From NCBI RefSeq assembly GCF_029227915.1, contig NC_079883.1, forward strand, positions 20,090,001 through 20,154,000: 64,000 bases of DNA, read 5' to 3'. Positions 60,101-64,000 of the stretch are shown piece after piece (within the stretch, counting starts at the first letter, position 1; each line of letters opens with the position of its first letter). The notes under the pieces were generated by a model. That model was not told the origin of the DNA. It searched no databases and saw only the letters and a program-made list of their open reading frames with translations. This DNA comes from Hydractinia symbiolongicarpus (Eukaryota; Cnidaria; Hydrozoa; Anthoathecata; Hydractiniidae). A program made the position numbers and the translations under genes.

Positions 60101-61072
60101 TTTTAATATTATAGGTATTTGTTTAATGAGCTACATTATTTTTGCTGTGCTAGTAGCTATATAAATCTTGCATGACATGCTAGCAATTTCTCTTTTATCA
60201 GCACTGTGATATTTTTAAGACAATATTATAACTTGTGATGTGTAACCAGCTACCAAAAATAAGGTTTCTTTCTCTTTTGACTGCTAACTTTTCATGATGA
60301 GTGTACCCAGAACTTGAAGCAATTTATAAATAAGTTTAGGTCTTGAACTTTTATAATATACACTCTTATGTCAGTACTGAGTATTTTTTCCTTTAAACAA
60401 TCGTAAACTCAATATATCGCGCCAGTTTATAAATTGAAAATACAAAAGGAAAAAAGTGACTAATTCTGTGCGTGCTACATGTTTTCCCTAGCAAATGGCT
60501 TACGTCCTTTGGGGGGGGGGGATATAAAAATTTGTCCCTACAAGCGCTTTGCTAGTGCCCAGACCTGCGCGGTATGAAACTCCGTAATATTAATGCAGAG
60601 TGGTACAAATTTTAAAGTGACAATCATCTTATAGCTTTATATATAGAAAAGAAAATCTAGACTCTCTGCATATGTATTTGAGTACAAATGGTTTATATGA
60701 ATACTGAAGTACTGGAGAATCTTTCGTTGTAGTTTATGTTTCTTTTAAAAGCCTAAAAATGTTCTTTTCCAAAAGGCTGCTTATAAGAAAGTGTGTGTTT
60801 ATGTGAACAGTTATTGTATTATTTATTAACATAGTCCTTATGTACGAAGCTATGCAAATCCTATAAAATTCATTGTACCTATAATGGGTTTCCTGTTTGT
60901 TATTGTTTTTTTATTTTTATCATTAACAACCATCCTTTTTTTTCTAGTATGGATTGATGGGAAAGAATGGAATAACGTGAAATTCTTCTCATTATCGTCT
61001 CAGTGGCCAACACACATCAAACAGTTTCCTATTGGAATGTTTTTGAATTATGGAATATCTGAATGGTCATGA
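14761..61072 (+). CDS. PACS: PACS gene (phosphofurin acidic cluster sorting protein), 26 coding exons, N-terminal exon not found
   Basis: PACS proteins are cytosolic sorting adaptors that link acidic-cluster cargo (furin type) to AP-1/COPI and control TGN/endosome and ER-mitochondria traffic (family knowledge). Exons read in order: 14761-14848, 14949-15038, 15151-15276, 15355-15446, 23043-23086, 23198-23292, 23448-23467, 26568-26583, 26719-26754, 26872-26940, 32144-32319, 32431-32500, 34722-34799, 34880-35062, 35211-35318, 38618-38724, 39074-39228, 39308-39418, 39495-39591, 46488-46530, 47322-47361, 47692-47800, 51151-51280, 57477-57591, 57809-57919, 60948-61072. Phases match at every junction, giving about 810 codons to a TGA stop. 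Human PACS1/2 are roughly 890-960 residues, so only the N-terminal region is missing. The first exon begins in phase, needing two upstream bases, so at least one 5' exon lies upstream or outside the window. Recognised by furin-binding-region and C-terminal domain similarity. The two micro-exons are the least certain. Confidence 0.95.
15868..16174. mobile_element. MITE with TA target duplication
   Basis: Ends are inverted repeats: TACCGTAAATGATCGATTAA at 15,868 and its near-perfect reverse complement ending at 16,174. Both ends carry a TA dinucleotide, as in Tc1/mariner-type insertions. The interior holds C-rich AATAAGCCCCCTCC-type words near both ends, very unlike the host base composition. 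It is about 307 bp with no coding capacity. Confidence 0.8.
17780..18850 (+). repeat. Dispersed repeat, family B (forward copy)
   Basis: A subunit built on ATCCTATACATTT, a CTTCAAGCTCTATACAATAGAGGCAA-type core and a TGACGTCA-like word recurs near 17,790, 18,530 and 18,690. A separate block (GGACCACCTGGGACC and AATCCGTTTCGGAATAAACG, 18,390-18,480) is shared with the inverted copy near 55,400-56,600. It has no coding capacity. Confidence 0.6.
20430..22300 (-). repeat. Degenerate tandem repeat array, family A (inverted)
   Basis: Reverse complements of the 11-13 kb array: TTTTACACCTTGCAAGCTGT (21,149), ACATACTGAAAGAACTGA-type and GTATGCAATATCAGCGAAAT words recur at 20,657, 21,035, 21,210, 21,915 and 22,018. 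Units are about 100-180 bp and diverged. Confidence 0.55.
21424..21722 (+). repeat. 53-bp minisatellite, about six units (copy 1)
   Basis: Units follow the pattern GTATTTCATTCTAAAATGAC, GAAAACGTCCCTGCGAAGC, TTTAAAGTTGCC. The copies are diverged from each other. The 3' flank (CACTTGATACACGTAA, then alternating AAAATAGAATTTC words) is shared with copy 2 at 30.2 kb. Confidence 0.8.
23043..23467 (+). CDS. PACS: PACS exons 5-7: acidic-cluster linker
   Basis: Exon 23043-23086 continues the FBR end ([14 protein letters not shown]). Exon 23198-23292 encodes a very acidic Ser-rich segment ([19 protein letters not shown]) with several CK2-type sites, the equivalent of the PACS autoregulatory acidic cluster. 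Exon 23448-23467 is a 20-nt micro-exon between a good acceptor (tttttcag) and a GTAAGT donor. The 111-nt intron between the first two is a multiple of three and contains no stop in frame, so its retention would add 37 residues. Confidence 0.85.
23468..26567. other. 3.1-kb PACS intron
   Basis: AT-rich; contains a short family A repeat block at about 25,430-25,930. Small open frames (24,569; 24,911; 25,637) look fortuitous. A short family B-like patch (CTAGGGACCACTTGGAACC) lies at about 26,157. Confidence 0.5.
25430..25930 (+). repeat. Family A repeat, short forward copy
   Basis: Near-verbatim match to 11,171-11,262: AATGTCAAATCGCATT, CCCACACAAAACTTA, CAGCTTGCAAGGTGTAAAAT, all in the same order and strand. 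Confidence 0.7.
26568..26940 (+). CDS. PACS: PACS exons 8-10: micro-exon and conserved basic segment
   Basis: Exon 26568-26583 (16 nt) is inferred: joined to the 20-nt exon it restores the phase needed by exon 26719-26754. That exon reads [12 protein letters not shown]. Exon 26872-26940 reads [19 protein letters not shown] and aligns clearly with the conserved PACS segment that ends in a lysine-rich FKV motif. It ends in phase 0 just before a GTAAGT donor and a long T-run (26946-26964). Confidence is high for the last exon and moderate for the 16-nt one. Confidence 0.8.
27023..27730 (+). pseudogene. Unrecognised 235-codon open frame in the Polinton-like block
   Basis: An uninterrupted frame runs from just after a TGA at 27,020 to TGA at 27,728-27,730. 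There is no ATG in its first 160 or so codons, so it is either an internal part of a larger protein or has lost its start. Composition looks like genuine protein (W-rich N-terminal part with [14 protein letters not shown], then [20 protein letters not shown] and [14 protein letters not shown], then a Pro/His-rich end). I do not recognise the family. Its position beside a protein-primed DNA polymerase and an integrase tail suggests it belongs to the same element, perhaps a virion or accessory protein; this is inference only. Confidence 0.6.
27817..28050 (-). pseudogene. Small basic, hydrophobic protein remnant
   Basis: The minus strand encodes 77 residues, from after a TGA to TAG at 27,817-27,819. 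It has a Gly/Lys/Arg-rich start ([19 protein letters not shown]), then [20 protein letters not shown] and a second hydrophobic stretch ([17 protein letters not shown]). A basic head followed by two membrane-type segments resembles small proteins I associate with Polinton/adintovirus-like elements, where some are thought to act in the virion. This assignment is from memory and moderate. No start codon is visible in the frame. Confidence 0.5.
28079..28552 (-). pseudogene. Polinton-like integrase C-terminal tail
   Basis: One minus-strand frame, broken by a TGA at 28,334-28,336, contains [20 protein letters not shown], then a Pro/Glu-rich stretch, then [19 protein letters not shown] and LVPEDVEVP. 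The hydrophobic-basic end pattern (YYL-DG--R-FV-EEL) matches the SH3/chromo-like tail of retroviral-type integrases carried by Polintons and related elements. The catalytic core is missing: the frame begins exactly where the polymerase fragment starts on the other strand. Confidence 0.6.
28556..29099 (+). pseudogene. Protein-primed family B DNA polymerase fragment (Polinton/adintovirus type)
   Basis: The plus strand reads [17 protein letters not shown], then the palm motif [14 protein letters not shown] (28,657-28,695, catalytic Asp pair intact). After a frameshift near 28,880 it reads [27 protein letters not shown] and DGIHT. These are the C-terminal palm and thumb of protein-primed polB as found in Polintons, adintoviruses and linear plasmids. 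Breaks: TGA at 28,639-28,641 and the 28,880 frameshift. Exonuclease, TPR1/TPR2 and motifs A and B are absent. Confidence 0.85.
29139..29945 (+). pseudogene. Unrecognised ORF fragments at the right side of the Polinton-like block
   Basis: Three short plus-strand frames: 29,139-29,339 ([20 protein letters not shown], then [11 protein letters not shown] and five Gln), 29,419-29,481 ([14 protein letters not shown]) and 29,661-29,945 (94 codons, [14 protein letters not shown] to [14 protein letters not shown]). They are closer to natural protein composition than the neighbouring intron, but I recognise no family. They may be degraded genes of the same element. Confidence 0.4.
30180..30488 (+). repeat. 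53-bp minisatellite, about six units (copy 2)
   Basis: Same unit as at 21.4 kb (GTATTTCATTCTAAAATGA, GAAAACGTCCCTGCGAAGC, TCTAAAGTTGCC), same strand and same unit count. The same 3' flank follows (CACTTGATGCACGTAATA, then AAAATAGAATTTC-type words to about 30,690). Confidence 0.8.
30690..31140 (-). pseudogene. Cys-rich transposon ORF remnant
   Basis: A minus-strand frame from 31,140 reads [19 protein letters not shown] (two CxxC-type pairs with the following YCFRCVK), then stops at TAA near 30,881. After a frame change, [18 protein letters not shown] and [20 protein letters not shown] follow. The VFESCL--LF--C--C block is one I associate with repetitive transposon-encoded proteins in cnidarians and fishes. 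The exact superfamily is not clear to me. It is dead as it stands. Confidence 0.5.
31145..32143. other. Remaining intron sequence before PACS exon 11
   Basis: AT-rich, ending in a T-rich acceptor at 32,143. The open frame at 31,862-32,080 has no PACS-like content and is not needed for phase continuity. Confidence 0.5.
32144..32500 (+). CDS. PACS: PACS exons 11-12: Asp-rich middle region
   Basis: Exon 32144-32319 begins [17 protein letters not shown], matching the EHVSREQ-type block of vertebrate PACS, and continues into eleven consecutive aspartates encoded by a GAT/GAC repeat. Exon 32431-32500 ([17 protein letters not shown]) corresponds to the KPFFEGMSQSSSQTE-type block. The phases are 2 then 0. 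The acidic run is longer than in vertebrate PACS and is encoded by a coding microsatellite, so its length may vary between individuals. Confidence 0.93.
32677..34400. mobile_element. piggyBac-type non-autonomous element with TTAA duplication
   Basis: The ends are perfect inverted repeats: TTAAAGCTTACCTCCCACTT at 32,677-32,696 and its exact reverse complement at 34,381-34,400. Each begins or ends with TTAA, the target duplication of the piggyBac superfamily; without it the element is 32,681-34,396. The interior (1.7 kb) has patches of higher GC (32,830-32,940; 33,110-33,520), but I see no transposase domain, so it is non-autonomous or decayed. It lies in the intron between PACS exons 12 and 13. 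Confidence 0.85.
33028..33054. repeat. (AT)n microsatellite
   Basis: Uninterrupted AT dinucleotide run of about 27 bp inside the piggyBac-type element. Confidence 0.9.
34722..35318 (+). CDS. PACS: PACS exons 13-15: variable linker into the C-terminal domain
   Basis: Exon 34722-34799 (26 codons) ends at a GC donor (CAG then GCAAGT). Exon 34880-35062 (61 codons, charged, low conservation) follows a tandem TAGCAG acceptor, so one Gln may be included or skipped. Exon 35211-35318 contains [21 protein letters not shown], matching the DQLNQIL...LPENVILV block at the start of the PACS C-terminal domain. It also ends at CAG followed by GCAAGT. An in-frame alternative acceptor at 35198 would add four residues to this exon. 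Confidence 0.88.
35319..38617. other. 3.3-kb PACS intron with GC donor
   Basis: The intron starts GCAAGT and ends TTTTAG. It contains a solo pogo-type terminal repeat (CAGTGGAATCTCTATAAGG at 35,537) and a long AT microsatellite. The 97-codon minus-strand frame at 37,651-37,944 has no family signature. Confidence 0.55.
36076..36137. repeat. (AT)31 microsatellite
   Basis: 62 bp of uninterrupted AT dinucleotides. Confidence 0.95.
38618..39591 (+). CDS. PACS: PACS exons 16-19: conserved C-terminal domain
   Basis: Four exons (38618-38724, 39074-39228, 39308-39418, 39495-39591) encode the best conserved part of the C-terminal domain. The blocks are [19 protein letters not shown], then [20 protein letters not shown] and [10 protein letters not shown], then [19 protein letters not shown], then [14 protein letters not shown]. 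All junctions are GT-AG and phase-consistent. The order matches vertebrate PACS exactly. The last exon ends in phase 2 (TT), completed 6.9 kb downstream across a nested transposon insertion. Confidence 0.96.
41344..42577 (+). pseudogene. Integrase/IS3-like DDE transposase, inactivated
   Basis: Order of blocks: a helix-turn-helix-like segment beginning [16 protein letters not shown] (41,512), a Lys/Arg-rich linker, a 73-nt intron (41,893-41,965, GT-AG), then [31 protein letters not shown] (second catalytic Asp), [12 protein letters not shown] (catalytic Glu, 34 residues on) and a C-terminal block with [14 protein letters not shown]. The family normally has Asp in the WHxDG position; here it is Tyr (41,973-41,975). 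Further damage: TAA at 41,596, TGA near 41,671, TGA at 41,997-41,999 and a frameshift in the T-run near 42,370. Transposition by this copy is therefore very unlikely. Confidence 0.85.
42772..45272 (-). pseudogene. Transposon-encoded HECT-type E3 ubiquitin ligase, split gene with probable breaks
   Basis: HECT ligases pass ubiquitin from E2 to substrate through a C-terminal Cys. Minus-strand pieces in order: 45,272-44,808, Ser- then Arg/Gly-rich, ending in [10 protein letters not shown]; about 44,515-44,288, with [14 protein letters not shown] and [20 protein letters not shown]; 44,137-43,832, with a CUE/UBA-like stretch around [14 protein letters not shown]; about 43,800-43,390, the HECT N-lobe with [15 protein letters not shown]; about 43,370-43,180; then 43,098-42,775, the C-lobe. 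The C-lobe keeps [14 protein letters not shown] with the catalytic Cys at 42,880-42,882 and ends in VGFGDY. A T-run at about 43,706-43,715 appears to shift the frame before the N-lobe, and one acceptor near 44,150 is not obvious. It resembles the G2E3-like ligases repeated in fish and cnidarian genomes. Confidence 0.8.
45569..46487. other. Right arm of the outer transposon and intron end
   Basis: Non-coding; contains the right inverted repeat (46,214-46,310) and the polypyrimidine tract and AG (46,486-46,487) preceding PACS exon 20. Confidence 0.5.
46488..47800 (+). CDS. PACS: PACS exons 20-22
   Basis: Exon 46488-46530 (43 nt) encodes [14 protein letters not shown], matching the SYQKFIPFIG block; it is easy to miss because it is short and sits just after the nested transposons. 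Exon 47322-47361 ([13 protein letters not shown]) supplies the VKVGL-type continuation. Exon 47692-47800 is a Ser/Asn/Asp-rich linker ([18 protein letters not shown]), like the Ser-rich spacer of vertebrate PACS. Phases run 1, 1, 2 and fit both sides. Confidence 0.88.
47801..51150. other. 3.3-kb PACS intron
   Basis: AT-rich, no coding signal or delimitable element. A perfect 16-bp palindrome (CCCGTATATATACGGG) lies at 50,337-50,352. Confidence 0.5.
51151..51280 (+). CDS. PACS: PACS exon 23: VDYW block
   Basis: The exon follows a strong T-rich acceptor and ends at AAG followed by GTGTGA. It reads through [20 protein letters not shown], matching the LQVDYW block and basic/charged stretch of PACS. 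It is isolated by introns of 3.3 and 6.2 kb. Confidence 0.93.
51564..51737. mobile_element. pogo/Tigger-type MITE
   Basis: 174 bp beginning CAGTGGAATCTCTCTATCT and ending with its reverse complement, flanked on both sides by TA. The CAGTGGAA-CTC-CTAT terminus is characteristic of pogo/Tigger elements. The interior repeats GAGATAGAGA-type words. Confidence 0.9.
55370..56640 (-). repeat. Dispersed repeat, family B (inverted copy)
   Basis: Reverse-complement match to the 17.8-18.85 kb repeat. Shared words include TGATGACGTCATCAACCCG, CCGAAACGGATTCAGG, CTTTGCCTGTTACAGAC and GAGACATGCACTTTTCGGCG. Subunits with a TTGATGAC-type start recur at about 55,490, 55,640, 55,780 and 56,450. Confidence 0.65.
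57477..61072 (+). CDS. PACS: PACS exons 24-26 and stop codon
   Basis: Exon 57477-57591 encodes [19 protein letters not shown], the conserved STFRS..VSRLP block. Exon 57809-57919 encodes [20 protein letters not shown], matching KE-DSKSQ-IEGI-RLIC. The final exon 60948-61072 encodes [20 protein letters not shown] and the HIKQFPIG block, ends in EWS and stops at TGA 61070-61072. It matches the vertebrate C terminus closely. The penultimate intron (57,920-60,947) holds a 2.1-kb inverted-repeat element. Confidence 0.95.
58455..60601. mobile_element. 2.1-kb inverted-repeat element containing a second MITE
   Basis: Arms of about 65-75 bp at the two ends are inverted copies: CAGTTTCATACCGCGCAGGT near 58,481-58,500 and its reverse complement at about 60,561-60,580, with the flanking GTAGGGACAAATTTT words also shared. 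The arm is GC-rich against an AT background. No transposase domain is seen inside. An 11-base G-run sits near 60,511. The element lies in the last PACS intron. Confidence 0.7.
58960..59346. mobile_element. TA-flanked MITE with internal hairpin, nested
   Basis: Terminal inverted repeats CAATCCTGGCCAAAATTG at 58,960-58,977 and the exact reverse complement at 59,329-59,346, with TA (and the AGC/GCT beyond it) on each side. Inside, a second inverted repeat pairs 59,155-59,182 with 59,247-59,276 (CCCCCTCTCCCCCATTTC against GAAATGGGGGGAGAGGGGGG), separated by 64 bp. Confidence 0.85.
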
Positions 61073-62273
61073 GTTTAACTATCATGCACTAAGGACTGCG
61101 TTAAATTATTGACCATGATATATCTAGCTGTTTATTGAAGCATGCCGATAGCATCTCCAACAAAAACGTTGGGTATAGTAAGCCACAAATAGAGTTCCTT
61201 TTAACATTTTAAAGACACAATAAAGCGACAGTGAATTAACCCCAAACAAATATGTCAGAGAAAATAACACGTCTATTGAACGCTCATTGGTACAAATATT
61301 CATCTTATTTTATAACAGTCATCATTAAGTTCATTTGAATGAAACTTGATTGATGATAATTTTATTATTGTCAAGGGAGATTTTGCTGTCTTTGATGGAT
61401 GGTTGACGAATCTAAAGATGTTGCTTTACTGAACACGTTTGCATTTTTGCATGCCAATTAAAATATAAAATTTTTTTTTTTATTTATTCTCCTTATCTTG
61501 TTCCTTCTTTATTTAAGAAACAATGGAATAAACAAACAGAGTTAATCAACCAGTCGGATTGTCGAGGTTTTTTATTAAACTAATCATTGGCTATCATTTT
61601 TCGGCGCATTTTTACAAAAATCTCAAAAATTGCGCGGAAATTAAATTTCAATTTTAAATACGTCCGGAAATTATAGTCTATTAAATTTCGTCTCACTTCA
61701 CTTTTTATAAAGGACGCAGTTTTTTTTCCCATTTATTTAATTTTAATTTTATAAACAGATTTTATGTTGTATAACCTTTGTGTTAATGTTTCTTTATATT
61801 CACGTTCGTATATAGTTGTAAAAGAAAGTTTTAAACATTACAATTTTTATGTAAATTATAAAGGAATTTTTATCCTTGAAATAGTTTTATTTTCAGTTTG
61901 TTTTTTTAATGTAAAAATTAAAATTCGCATTGATCATTCACGAAACCTCATTATTTTTCTAAACAGTCTAACACGAAAGAAAAGTGCCTGTCATGCACTT
62001 TTATTTTTGAGAATTTACCTGTCGTTTGCCAAGGGTCTTTTTGCGTCTGTAATATCTTACCGGTTCGAATTTTAACCAAATGCTTAATACAAGATTTATT
62101 ACAGTGTCAGAGTAGATATCTTGCATTAAAAGCATGAGATACAATAACGCTTGCTTGCTGGAAAGGCGTTAATCAAATATATAATGTTGACTATACATAT
62201 AGTGAAAACCTCAAAAAAATTCTAGGTTTATCCATTCTCATTTTAAATTGTATTTTTCCAGGGAAGAAAAGAA
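61073..62273. other. PACS-RTRAF intergenic region
   Basis: This is 1.2 kb between the PACS stop and the RTRAF start codon. It should hold the PACS 3'UTR and the RTRAF promoter, but I see no clear promoter element. A 103-codon open frame at 61,764-62,075 (+) is AT-driven, hydrophobic and resembles no family I know, so I do not call it a gene. Confidence 0.6.
61219..61224 (+). terminator. Candidate poly(A) signal of PACS
   Basis: An AATAAA hexamer lies 147 nt past the PACS stop codon, a normal 3'UTR distance. A second AATAAA is near 61,527. Choice between them is inference without transcript data. Confidence 0.5.
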
Positions 62274-62760
62274 ATGCTCAAAAGAAAACTCAGCGCACTT
62301 GGTTATCATCATCCAGACGCTTTCAACATTAACAGTAAGTTGTTCCGCATTCATCAACGAAATAAAAGAAAAATGCAACTGGTTTTATATGTAGACAAGA
62401 AGTGGTATTTTTTTCTGGTTTGGATATGCTTTATGTTTTGCGTACATACTTTGTAGACGAAATAGAGGTGCGAAATTTTGTCGTATGGTTAGAAGATAAA
62501 AAGATTAGACTTTACAAAATAGAAGAAAGGGATGCCCTCCGTGACGTCGAAAGTAGTTGTTGGGTTGAAGCATTAAAAAAAGTATGTTGACCTTGCTAAG
62601 CTATCATTTTACAGAACATCACCAAATGTTTATCAAAAAAATTCTTTTTGTGTTTAGTATTTAGCTGACCTGAATTGTCCCGTCGAAAATATTAGTAACA
62701 AGTTATCTGTTATGAACTGGTTGATTAGTCATGCCGTACAAGTAGAGTATGAAGAAAATG
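62274..62760 (+). CDS. RTRAF: RTRAF (hCLE/C14orf166), first three coding exons, 3' part beyond window
   Basis: RTRAF is a conserved RNA-binding/transcription-linked factor, part of the tRNA-ligase complex with RTCB and DDX1 and a modulator of RNA polymerase II (family knowledge). Exons: 62274-62334 (MLKRKLSALGYHHPDAFNIN), 62457-62581 (EVRNFVVWLEDKKIR and the YKIEERDALRD block), 62658-62760 (YLADLNCPVE and the MNWLISHAVQVEYEEN block). These cover about the first 95 of roughly 245 residues, in the same order as the vertebrate protein. The ATG gives exactly the family's N terminus. A splice-acceptor-like tttttccag lies 12 nt upstream of the ATG. The next exon (after EYEEN) was not found before 64,000, so the gene continues past the edge. 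Confidence 0.93.
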
Positions 62761-64000
62761 GTTTGATTTTATTTTATATGTTGCATGACTAAAATTTTGC
62801 AGCGACATTCGAAAAGTTGCCGTAAAATTAAATCCACAAAAAAAAACACAGAAATATACCCGGCAGCAAAGACTAATTCACCAAAATTTAATTTTAAAAA
62901 TTCATTTTTGCGTTTCCTGGTTATGGTCTAAATAAAAGACAGTCTTCCTGATCAATTTCTATGATATATAGAGGGGGATCTTAACACCTTTTCATTTACA
63001 GATGCTTTCATTATATTTGCATTATATGCGCCAAACTCTTGTTCCACAAGAGCAACCCTCAAACCCTTGTACTCTTCTTTACCGTGATCTTACATTATTT
63101 TCTAACCCATGTTGCATAAGAGGAGATTATCGATAATGCCTTGAAGTAAGTCAAGCATTAACACTTCCTCGCTTATCTAAGATAAATTTTAGAAATTCTT
63201 TTATAACTTGTTGAGTCTTTATTAAAGGAGGACTAACAATTAATAACAAATTGGTCTTACACTGTTCGTTATACTGTGATTTGAACTGTATTTTTTTTAC
63301 TTAATTAACTTTGGTTCTAGAGATTTTTAAGGTCAAAAGAGCATGACAATGACAATGTAGATTATTTGTACAGCCATTATGGAGTAAAACCGTTCTTATT
63401 GCGAGAAAAGCAAAGTTGACATTGTTTCTGGTCAGCAACCTTGCTTCCACATATTTTTTCCCTGCTTCTCACATTTGCCAGTGATGTGAACATACTTGAG
63501 ACTGCAAAAACTAAAATAAACCATGAAAATCTTAAAATATCTTGCAATTTGAATAAATAGCTAGCAAAATTAGCAAAATTAGTTGTCCCTATCCATCAAA
63601 TGCTAAGCTCCTTGAGACACGTGCCATTGTGTGTATCCTGTGTGTGTTCTTGCTTTTTTCTTAAAGTGCTGGTTGTCAAAGGACTTATAATTTTCAATTT
63701 CTCTGCATTTTTTTAATTTTTTTTTTTGTAAAATAAACATAGTTATTTTATTCACGAAACCAAGCGTAACTGATCTTCGAAATGAAATGATTCTATTATG
63801 ATAAAGAGTAAATGATTTGCTTTTTTGTGTTTTACTTTCATTGAACATAACAATAATTTTTTTCAGGCAAATATTCGTTAAAATAATTTAAAGCACCCAA
63901 ATCGGGCTAATGTTTTGAGGAAATAATTTCTGATAACGGGAAGTACAGCCTGTCATTTACTGGAGAGAGTCACACTTTTGAAAAGTATATATTGTTTTGT
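62761..64000. other. RTRAF intron sequence to the window edge
   Basis: AT-rich sequence after a GTTTGA donor at 62,761. I looked for an exon starting with the conserved AEKYKD-type segment in the needed phase and found none. The open frame at 63,603-63,848 (-) is basic and low complexity and looks fortuitous. Confidence 0.5.

Noticed and set aside
61764-62075. 103-codon frame between PACS and RTRAF
   Set aside because: AT-driven hydrophobic composition, no family signature, and it would occupy the RTRAF promoter region.
63868-63900. TTTTTTCAG acceptor followed by GCAAATATTCG as RTRAF exon 4
   Set aside because: In the required phase it reaches a stop within a few codons and does not match the family.
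1-64000. tRNA and rRNA genes
   Set aside because: No cloverleaf-compatible or conserved rRNA sequence was recognised by eye on either strand; a dedicated scan could still find a weak candidate.

Overview
The window is nuclear DNA from an AT-rich animal genome. Split genes with canonical splice sites, typical metazoan proteins, and the mix of Penelope, DIRS, Polinton-like and HECT-carrying transposons all fit a cnidarian, most likely a hydrozoan. I inferred the lineage from this combination and from base composition judged by eye. No search was run.

Two host genes are present, both on the + strand. The first is a PACS gene (phosphofurin acidic cluster sorting protein), spread over about 46 kb. 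I could place 26 coding exons from 14,761 to the stop at 61,072, phase-consistent from end to end, giving about 810 residues. Only the N-terminal exon was not found. The second is the 5' part of RTRAF (hCLE/C14orf166), with three exons at 62,274-62,760; it runs off the right edge. The two genes act in different processes: membrane-protein sorting for PACS, tRNA ligase and RNA polymerase II-linked RNA metabolism for RTRAF. They lie head to tail 1.2 kb apart, and nothing suggests they are functionally linked.

Most of the rest is mobile-element debris in the PACS introns and upstream flank. From left to right: a non-LTR reverse transcriptase fragment (1-545); a MITE-like inverted repeat (1.96-2.53 kb); a pogo-like DDE transposase remnant beside a Penelope-like GIY-YIG remnant (7.8-8.9 kb); a DIRS-type remnant (9.7-10.0 kb); degenerate tandem arrays of one repeat family in both orientations (11-13, 20.4-22.3 and 25.4-25.9 kb); a TA-flanked MITE (15.87-16.17 kb); a broken Polinton/adintovirus-like block (27.0-29.95 kb); a Cys-rich transposon ORF remnant (30.7-31.1 kb); a TTAA-flanked piggyBac-type element (32.68-34.40 kb); a nested pair of DNA transposons (39.67-46.31 kb); a short pogo-type MITE (51.56 kb); and a 2.1-kb inverted-repeat element with a second MITE inside it (58.46-60.60 kb).

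The most striking element is the inner transposon at 40,941-45,562. It has matching terminal inverted repeats, a perfect 6-bp target duplication (TATCAT), a DDE integrase-like gene on + and a HECT-type ubiquitin-ligase gene on -. The integrase is broken, while the HECT catalytic lobe with its active-site Cys is still open.
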